The notes below the pieces were generated by a model. The model was not told the origin of the DNA, searched no databases, and saw only the letters and a program-made list of their open reading frames with translations. This document shows, one piece after another, positions 52,862-59,776 of a stretch of 59,776 bases of DNA. A program made the position numbers and the translations under genes. The DNA lies in NCBI GenBank assembly GCA_910584145.1, contig CAJTXX010000009.1, forward strand, positions 1 through 59,776. The letters are read 5' to 3'. This stretch comes from an uncultured Eggerthellaceae bacterium (GTDB lineage: Bacteria; Actinomycetota; Coriobacteriia; Coriobacteriales; Eggerthellaceae). Numbering within the stretch: position 1 is the stretch's first letter; each line of letters starts with the position of its first letter.

Positions 52862-53347
52862 ATGGCGACCTACGGACTTTTGATCGATTACGAATACTGC
52901 ACGAACTGCGGTTCGTGCCAGGTATCCTGCAAGGAAGAGCACAACTATCCGGTAGGGAAGACCGGTATCCACGTGTTCTCCGACGGGCCGTGGTACATGG
53001 ATGACGACAACATCAACTACAACCACTGGCCGCTGGTGACCGACCTGTGCGACCTGTGCGCCGAGCGCACCGGCCGCGGCAAGGAGCCCATCTGCGTGCA
53101 TCATTGCCTGGCGAACATCATCAGCTATGGCACGGTGGAGGAGCTGGCGCCGAAGCTGGCTGCGAAGCCGAAGCAGTTCCTGGTGGTGCCCGAGTACCTG
53201 CCGCGCGAGGCCAAGGGCGAGTTCGTGTCGAAGGGCACGCGCGACCACAAGGCAGCGCACATAGAGGTGCAGGGCACCGGTTCGTCCACGTTCGGCGCGC
53301 ACCGCGCCGACGCCAAGGTGGGCGAATACACCGAAGACGCGGTTTAA
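52862..53347 (+). CDS. 4Fe-4S dicluster electron-transfer subunit 2
   Basis: 161 residues. The cysteine groups are the same as in the first subunit: C13, C16, C19, C23 (CTNCGSCQVSCKEEH) and CDLCAERTGRGKEPICVHHC. A C-terminal extension of about 45 residues is absent from subunit 1 (EYLPREAKGEFVSKGTRDHK and onward). Partner of the 50493 enzyme. Confidence 0.92.
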   Translation: MATYGLLIDYEYCTNCGSCQVSCKEEHNYPVGKTGIHVFSDGPWYMDDDNINYNHWPLVTDLCDLCAERTGRGKEPICVHHCLANIISYGTVEELAPKLAAKPKQFLVVPEYLPREAKGEFVSKGTRDHKAAHIEVQGTGSSTFGAHRADAKVGEYTEDAV

Positions 53348-53493
53348 GCGAAAGAGCCTCTTCCGCTTCGATCGATACCCCTACCCCGGAAGGGCGCTCA
53401 CCCCGCGCCCTTCCCACCGGGGTGGACAACCGGGGTTGGCCACATCTGGGCAGCTGGCACATGCGAGGTGGCCCGGACCGCAACCGGTCAAAA

Positions 53494-53509
53494 TGTTTCA
53501 CGTGGAACA
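53494..53509. other. parS site (ParB/Spo0J binding)
   Basis: TGTTTCACGTGGAACA is the exact complement of TGTTCCACGTGAAACA, a member of the parS consensus TGTTNCACGTGAAACA. It lies in a 252-bp non-coding gap. parS sites cluster near the replication origin, where ParB loads for chromosome segregation. The rest of the gap (53348-53599) shows only a G+C-rich hairpin around 53380-53425. Confidence 0.85.
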
Positions 53510-53599
53510 TTCCAACGCACACCGTGGCGTGGACGGTGCGCAGCGGTGCCAGCCGCAGGAATGCAGCGCAAAGCGCGAACGAAGAGCGAGGAGACCATC

Positions 53600-54025
53600 A
53601 TGGCTGACAACACAGGCAAGACCGCCTACATCTTGTACAAGGGCGGCATCCAGGGCGAGGAGCCGGTGGATATCCGCATGGCAGAGCCGCTGGCAGTGCG
53701 GCTCGGCGGCCATCGTCTTCCCAAAGGCGTCGAGGAGGCCGTCGTGCAGATGCAGGTGGGCGAGGAGCGCACTGTGGAAGTGCCGCCCGAGAAGGGCTAC
53801 GGCGCGTCGAACCCGAAGCTGGTGAAATGGTACCCGCGCTCGGTGCTCGACCACGGCTACGAGATCAAGCAGGGCAGCATGATAATGTGGGAGAGCGCCG
53901 ACGGGCTCGCGAAGAAGCCCGCGATGGTGGTGGATTCCACGCAAGACACGGTGCAGATAGACATGAACCACCCCTACGCCGGCCGCACGCTGGAGTACTG
54001 GGTGAAGCTGGTCGATCTGAAGTAG
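53600..54025 (+). CDS. FKBP-type peptidyl-prolyl isomerase-like protein
   Basis: 141 residues from the ATG behind GAGGAG (MADNTGKTAYILYKGG). FKBP landmarks: LPKGVEEAVVQMQVGEERTVEVPPEKGYG and the end IDMNHPYAGRTLEYWVKLVDLK, which matches the FKBP at 42129-42557. The active-site FDDG of typical members is replaced by a GEEPVDIR segment, so isomerase activity may be weak and chaperoning may be its main role (inference). The zinc-ribbon gene follows in seven bases. Confidence 0.85.
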   Translation: MADNTGKTAYILYKGGIQGEEPVDIRMAEPLAVRLGGHRLPKGVEEAVVQMQVGEERTVEVPPEKGYGASNPKLVKWYPRSVLDHGYEIKQGSMIMWESADGLAKKPAMVVDSTQDTVQIDMNHPYAGRTLEYWVKLVDLK

Positions 54026-54032
54026 GTGCGCC

Positions 54033-54230
54033 ATGTGCTACCCCTGCACATCGTGCGGTCGCTGTGGGAAATTCGACCCCGACAGCCCGCTCTACACGCC
54101 GCCGCCAACGGTTCCCTGCCTAAAATGCGGCGGCCAAGCCGATCCCGAAACAGGCCGCTGCACCACCTGCGGCGAACAGGTGGTGCTCGTCTACCCCGCC
54201 AACGAGACCCCCGACCAAGGCCCCACCTAA
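54033..54230 (+). CDS. Small zinc-ribbon protein
   Basis: 65 residues with four CxxC pairs: CYPC, CGRC, CLKC and CTTC. The last two form a classic zinc ribbon (CLKCGGQADPETGRCTTCG). Probably a metal- or nucleic-acid-binding protein; no exact function can be given. Likely co-transcribed with the FKBP. Confidence 0.7.
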   Translation: MCYPCTSCGRCGKFDPDSPLYTPPPTVPCLKCGGQADPETGRCTTCGEQVVLVYPANETPDQGPT

Positions 54231-54270
54231 GCCAGGACGCACCGCACAAAAGCACCCATCCAGCGGTTTT

Positions 54271-54317
54271 TAACATTTGCTAACTTTCTAACATTTTCTA
54301 ACATCTTCCGATGTTAG
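54271..54317 (+). repeat. Phased TAAC(A)TTT repeats ending in a palindrome
   Basis: Four TAACATTT-like units start at 54271, 54281, 54289 and 54299, close to one helical turn apart. The last runs into the palindrome CTAACAT-6-ATGTTAG (54298-54317). It is AT-rich against a high-G+C background and lies 276 bases upstream of the second giant surface gene. It could be an operator or curved DNA. A possible -10 (TATAAA) is at 54369-54374. Confidence 0.6.
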
Positions 54318-54530
54318 AAACGACTGCAAGACAATCTCGAAGCGGGGATAGCATGCAACTTATCCCTGTATAAATGGCATTTTTGAAGGAATCCTGAAAG
54401 CGTGCACCCCCAACCTCCAATTATGGAGAACCCGTAGATTCAACCTCGCGAGGGATTGCAAAAGCGCAAAGCGCAGCGAATAATCCGGGTTGCCCGAGAG
54501 GGTGTGCGAAGGAAAGCTTCGGACCATGCC

Positions 54531-54567
54531 GGGGAACATCTCCTCACAGACACGCGGAGATGGGCAG
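54531..54567 (+). promoter_or_regulatory. Structured leader of the second giant surface protein
   Basis: GGGGAAC, hairpin ATCTCC-12-GGAGAT (54538-54561), then GGGCAGG and AAGGGACGG before the ATG. Same order as in the leader at 11120-11164, but with different stem bases. Upstream 54318-54530 shows no gene. Confidence 0.3.
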
Positions 54568-54592
54568 GTTCGATGAAGGGACGGACGGACAC

Positions 54593-57500
54593 ATGGAAAA
54601 GACGAACGGCCTCGCTGCGAGGCTCCTCTCTGCATTCATATCCTGTGCGATGGTGACGACGCTCGTATCGGCGCCTGCGATAGCGCATGCCGTCGAAGCG
54701 ACGGGCAGCAGCGCTGCTGCAGACGAGAGCGCCCTTCCCCAAGAGCAGGCCGATGGCGCAGAGCGCGTCTATGAGTCCGTCGCACTCGCTGCCCCGGCAT
54801 CTGACGCTGAGGGCGCTGCCCCTGAGCAGCCTGCCGCTCCTTCAGCCTCTGCTGAGCAGCAAGCATCCCCTGATATCGACATCCTGTCGGTATCCGTCGG
54901 CATCAAAGGCTCCTCTCAGGCAGCTATCGCCTACAACGGCTTGAGCTATCTCGTGACGGATGAGGAGCAGAAGAGCGTCGCCCTCATCGGGCGCGCAGGC
55001 AACGCTGAGCTTTCAGGTGAGCTGCAAGTGCCCGCTCAAGTGGTATCGGGCAGCACTGCTTATACGGTCACGAGCATAGAAATGCGCTCGGGGGGGGGTC
55101 AGCGCTAAACCCTGCTGAGGAAAACCCTCAGAACGCCCAAGAGGACCCGACCGCTGACGCGGTAGCAGACGGACCTGCGGCAGGAGAGGGCCCCGCGCAA
55201 GGCGGCACCTCGAACCCCTATGCGGCAGACCTCTGCGCCGAGGCCGATAAGGCCCCGCGCGTCACCTCCATCACCATACCCGCCACGGTCGGCTCCATCG
55301 ACCCTGGCTTCTTCCAGCTGTTCCCGAACGCATCCTCTGTCAAGGTCGATGCGGAGAGCAGCGCATACGCCTCATACAACGGCATGCTCTTCACGAGCGA
55401 CCTATCCCGCCTCACCCTCGTCCCGGAGGGCTTTGAGGGCAATGCCGTGCTCCCTGCGGAAATGGCCACTGTCCCTGCTTGCGTATTTTCCCGATGCATC
55501 AAGCTCACGGCCATCACCGTTGCTAACGCGAAAGCGGGGAGCACGGCGGCATCTGCCTTCATCTCCAAGGACGGCATCCTATACAGCCGAAACGAAGATG
55601 GGGAGACCCTCACCCTCATAGCAGCCCCTGCGGGCCTCGGTGCGAGCGCGAGCATCGCGAGCTCATGCACCCGTATCGCAGAGGGCGCCTTCACAGGGAA
55701 TACCTCCCTGAGGACGATCATCGCATCAGGCGCTGTGGAGGATATCGCCACAGGCGATGGCACCGCCTCCCCCGTGCCCGCATTCGACCAGCAGACCATA
55801 GCCGAGGCGACCGTCCTCGCAGATGAGCGCAGCGCTTGGGAATCTGCTGGGTTCACCCGCTTCTCATCCCCTGCGAGACCAGGGGATTCCACCACGCTCG
55901 CACCTGATGAGAGCGGCTTCATCTACACCCTCATGGAAGACGGGCACCTCTCGGTCAGATGGGCAGGAGACGCTCCCGCGACAGGCGAGCGCACCATCGT
56001 GGAGAGCGCAACGCTGCATGGCGTGAACTACACCGTCACCGCTATCGAGGACGGGGCCTTGCGCGGCCAGACCGAGCTCACCGCCCTCGTGCTGCCCGAC
56101 ACCATCGCATCGATCGGCGCGAATGCCTTCGAGGGCTGCACAGCTCTCGCCTCCATGAGCATACCCGGCAGCGTGCGCACCATAGGCGAGGCTGCCTTCG
56201 AGGGTTGCGCGTCCCTGACTGAGATCGCCTTGAACCAGGGCACCGCGACCATATCCGAGCGCGCCTTCGCAGGCACCGCCATCGACAAGCTCACGCTCCC
56301 TGCGAGCGTCGAGGCCATAGGGGATGCCGCCTTCGATGGCTGCGCTTCCCTCTCCCGCATCCTGCTCTTAGGAGCGCCTGTAAGCGTATCCTCATCTGCC
56401 CTCGGCAGCGCAACGGGCGTCGCCATCTATGCTCCGGCAGCAGATGCTCCCGTATGGCCCGTGCTCCCTGCGAGCGGTAACACCCTGCACGAGTACGCCA
56501 TGCAAGCACCAGCCTCTCCCTTAGAGCTCACCGTGGGAGAGGAAGCCGACCTGCTCGCCCAAGAGGGGGCTCTGCTCAAAGCATCGGGCGACATAGAGAT
56601 CGACTGCTCGTACAAGGGAGCATCGATCTATGCTGATGCCACCGGCATCGTGAAAGCGAAGGCCCCCGGCACCTCCCCTGTGACCGCTGCCCTCTCACTC
56701 GACGGCACCGAGCTCGCCAAGGCCACCGCTGTGGTCATCGTGAGGGCCGCTCCGGCTCCGGTGGGGGAGGATGAAGGGGCTGAGGGCGAAGCTGGTGCCG
56801 AGAGTTCCAAGGAGGAGTTTTCAGATGATGATCGGGAAATGCTGTTGAATGATGGGTACGGAAACGTGGATGCAACCGAAGACGCGTATTATTCCGACAT
56901 TGTAAATATTGGCAATACTCTTACCTTCGATTCCTCGGGGGAAATAATAAATACCGAGGATTTGGCAGCCGATACCTCTGTAGACGATGTATCGGTTGCA
57001 GATAGTTCCGCTTCATTTCGGTTGAAATCTGGCACTGCCACGTTTGATGCTGTCTATTTAGCGGCAGCTCGTCTTGGCTTGTCGCCATATGCCGCCTCAA
57101 CTCGTCAGGATTTTCCTACTGGATTAGGCAATCCGAATACCAAAGTTCAGGTGCACTCCGATATAAACATGTGGGTGTATTACCAAAAGAACTCCACTGG
57201 TGCATATTCGGGTATCAGAAAAAGCGATAAAGATGATACCTATCTCAATTTGAAATGGTTTCAAATGCGTACTGGATATACGCAGCATCTGCCAACTGAC
57301 GCTAATACCGATCATAGGTGGGAGACTGATGGCTTTGAGCATGTATTATCGCTCGCACAGAATTCGTCCATAACAGGCACTTCTACGAAGCGCTATTTCA
57401 TATGTGCAGACCGACGGGCTATGGAATGGAGAGCTTGGGCGTGTTGGCCAGATAGCTCGCAAACGTATGGCTGGAATAAATCTGGCATTAATAAAACTGA

Positions 57501-59776
57501 TACATGGAACTCCTTTGGCGTCGATACCAAAGGAGAGTTAATGCATATCTATCTTAATGGTACCGGTGACTTTACGTTAACGCTTAATGATTACACGGGG
57601 AATGGTTCGCAAACGCGAACTATCAAGCCATATCATGAATACACTCTGCCAACACCCACCGCTACGTACTATGACTTTCTCGGTTGGTACAATGCTGACG
57701 GCAATAAAGTCACGCATGTGAGCGGTATTCGGGGTGGGAATATTAATCCCTCGGACATAACGCTTACCGCTCGATGGGCGCCTAAAGCGTACACGATTAC
57801 TTTCCTAAATGGCGACGGAAACACGTTGGAATCTAAGAGCTACTACTATGGAGATACGCCATCGTGTAGCAAGACGCCTACGAAGGCGGCGACTGCTCAA
57901 TATACCTATGCGCATTCCGGATGGTCTCCCGCGATCACGACCGTTACAGGTGCTAAGACCTACACCCCAACGTTCACGGCAACAACTCGATCATATACGA
58001 TACGATTCTTGAACCATGATGGAGCTGTTCTTCAGAGCGGTTCGTTAGAGTATGGCGCCAAACCTTCATATAGCGGCAATACCCCCACAAAGCCGAGCGA
58101 TGCGCAGTATTCGTATGCATTCTCAGGGTGGAGCCCGGCTATAACGAGCGTTACCGGGGCGAAGGACTACAGAGCGCAGTTCAAAGCGAACTTGCGAACA
58201 TATACCATATCGTATTCTCTAGGAGGCGGGGCTAACCCTTCAGATCAATACACCTCGTACACCTACCAATCAAACGCTTTCACGTTGAAGACACCGACGA
58301 GGACCGGCTATACCTTCGCAGGCTGGACGGGGTCCAATGGCACGACACCACAGAAATCGGTCACGATCTCCAAGGGGTCGTCTGGCAACAAGAGCTACAC
58401 CGCCAATTGGACAGCCATCGAATACACCATCTCCTATGCGCTCAATAGCGGCGCTGTGGCTGTAGCGAACAAGGTCAAATACACCATCGAGACAGCTACG
58501 TTCACTCTGAACAATCCGACGCGCGTGGGTTACACCTTCGCGGGTTGGACCGGCTCGAACGGCACCACAGCGCAGACATCGGTCTCTATCGAGAAAGGCT
58601 CTACGGGAGATAAGAGCTACACCGCCAATTGGACGCCTATCGAATACACCATATCCTACACGTTGAACGGCGGCTCTGTAGCGACGGCCAATAAGGAAAC
58701 GTATACGATCGAGACGGATAGCTTCACTCTGAACAACCCGACGAGGACCGGCTATACCTTCGCGGGTTGGACAGGGTCTAACGGCACCACGCCGCAGACC
58801 TCGGTGACAGTCGCAAAAGGCTCGCATGGCAACAAGAGCTACACCGCCAATTGGACGCCTATAACGTATAGCATCTCCTATGCGCTCAATAGCGGCTCCC
58901 TTCCATCTGGTAGGACCAATCCGGAGAGCTACACCATAGAGACAGCCACCTTCACGCTCGCCAATCCTGAACGTCCGGGCTACATCTTCGATGGCTGGAC
59001 CATCACGGGCGCGAGCGCTATCGCAGGTGGCGGGGTCGTGAACGGCACTTCTGCCCAGGTCAAGAAAGGCACCTACGGCAACTTGACCGCTACAGCGAAC
59101 TGGACGCCGAGGACATATACGGTCTCCTTCGACAAGAACGTGGGAGACACCGGCGACAACGTGAAGGGCATGCCGGAAAGCTTCACGATCAAGTTCTCGG
59201 AGCCTTCTCTTAACCCTGCTAACCAGACGGTGACGCTCTCCTCATCGGTGCCCAAGCGCGTGGGGTATACCTTCGATGGCTGGCGCCTGCAGGGCACCGA
59301 TTCAACGGGCACGCAGGTAGATACCGTCTATCAGCCGGGCGCGGCCTATCGCCATCCTTTTGTAGGCGACATCTCATTCTCCGCCCAGTGGATAGAGAAC
59401 GATGGCTTCCGCGTGAGCTTCTACAAGTTCACAGGGGATGCGGAAGATGAGCGCATACCCTTCGCCCCTGACTATGCGAACCTCTCCTATGAGGATAGGT
59501 TCCAGCTGCCAGGGCGCGGGGATGTGCCCGACAACGACAAGGTATCGGGCTACTACCTCTACGGGTGGAGCTACTCTAAGGATGCGGGCGCTGATGGCAG
59601 CGCTGAGGCTACCACCTTCACGCTGCCTGTGAGCCCCACCCTCGATGATCGGGTGAGCGTGCGCATCCTGCTCGACAAGCTCGGCATCGAGCCGGGAGAG
59701 GATGAACCGAAGGACATCAAGCTCTACGCCGTCTGGCAGATGGTCTACAGCATCACCTGCCCGACGGATAGCACGG
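54593..59776 (+). CDS. Giant secreted LRR / InlB-repeat surface protein, frameshifted at a G9 tract (3' end outside window)
   Basis: It starts MEKTNGLAARLLSAF behind AAGGGA, with a signal peptide ending near AIAHA. The first frame stops at 55106-55108, just after nine Gs (55090-55098). With one more G the frame continues as SALNPAEENPQ and stays open for 1559 further codons to the end of the window. Parts: signal; region paralogous to the 11185 gene; LRR_5/BspA repeats (IGANAFEGCTALASMSIPGS and similar) to about residue 640; acidic linker; unique lower-G+C region (about 56800-57700); then Listeria-Bacteroides (InlB B) repeats of 74 residues (GYTFAGWTGSNGTTPQ, SYTANWT). No anchor is visible because the gene is cut by the window edge. 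Probably an adhesin and, as read, in the OFF phase. Confidence 0.8.
55090..55098 (+). repeat. G9 homopolymer, candidate phase-variation tract 2
   Basis: Nine Gs, the same length and in the homologous position as tract 1. Nine puts a stop three codons downstream; ten restores the long frame. Confidence 0.75.
58195..59100 (+). repeat. Tandem coding repeats of 222 bp (InlB B-type)
   Basis: The segment encoding YTFAGWTGSNGTT recurs at 58309, 58531 and 58753, exactly 222 bp (74 codons) apart, with high nucleotide identity. A diverged fourth unit (GYIFDGWTITGA) follows near 58979. Such repeats allow unit gain or loss by recombination. Confidence 0.8.

Noticed and set aside
54430..54510. Possible c-di-GMP-I riboswitch (GCGCAAAGCG ... 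CCGGGTTGCCCG) before the second giant gene
   Set aside because: Only scattered similarity to the 3' half; the GGCAAACC...GAAA half and the proper pairing are not present, and the other locus lacks it. Not enough to call.
54575..54595. AAGGGACGGACGG before the second giant gene as a family A repeat
   Set aside because: It matches only the short GGGACGGA part and serves as the ribosome site; the AATGG core and flanks are absent.

Overview
The window looks like chromosomal DNA from an anaerobic, high-G+C actinobacterium of the class Coriobacteriia, most likely family Eggerthellaceae (inference). The evidence is an FHA / PP2C / SEDS-PBP / PASTA-kinase cluster, strictly anaerobic class III ribonucleotide reductase genes, a LuxR regulator fused to a polytopic membrane domain next to MFS transporters, and tandem molybdopterin enzyme / ferredoxin pairs. 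An exact parS (ParB-binding) sequence at 53494-53509 suggests the region is near the replication origin.

Layout. 1-2848: tail of a membrane-anchored surface protein, a secreted papain-like protease and a universal stress protein. 2940-10548: signalling and cell-wall cluster fhaA, fhaB, PP2C phosphatase, a one-piece SEDS glycosyltransferase / class B PBP fusion, and PknB with four PASTA domains. 10771-10937: a probable 6S RNA. 11185-24994: surface-protein region with a giant LRR protein broken by a G9 tract and an amber codon, then a cassette of two paralogous membrane-anchored proteins around a secreted protein, and a 1.6-kilo-residue adhesin with an LAQTG anchor. 25234-29530: MscS channel, nrdG and divergent nrdD. 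29675-39621: a homocysteine-methyltransferase-like protein lacking its zinc ligands, an ABC exporter, a DUF559-like protein, a GNAT enzyme, a DUF4097 lipoprotein with a membrane HTH regulator, a FitAB/VapBC-type toxin-antitoxin pair and a PucR-type regulator. 39904-42785: a 56-residue protein, a glycine riboswitch with an AGCS symporter, an FKBP isomerase and a 53-residue protein. 43036-53347: MFS plus membrane LuxR, a second MFS, and two molybdenum enzyme / Fe-S subunit pairs, probably an inducible anaerobic reductive or hydroxyl-transfer system. 53494-59776: parS, a second FKBP, a zinc-ribbon protein and a second giant LRR/InlB-repeat surface protein, again broken by a G9 tract and running off the window.

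The most striking observation is that the two giant paralogous surface proteins, 43 kb apart, each carry a nine-G run at the homologous place about 170 codons from the start. In each, one extra G would restore a reading frame of more than 1,500 codons. This suggests paired phase-variable surface proteins, both read here in the OFF phase. Other notable items are the SEDS-PBP fusion, two families of intergenic inverted-repeat elements, a conserved element upstream of both the MFS gene and the molybdoenzyme operon, and a 50-nt purine tract with an 11-G run.
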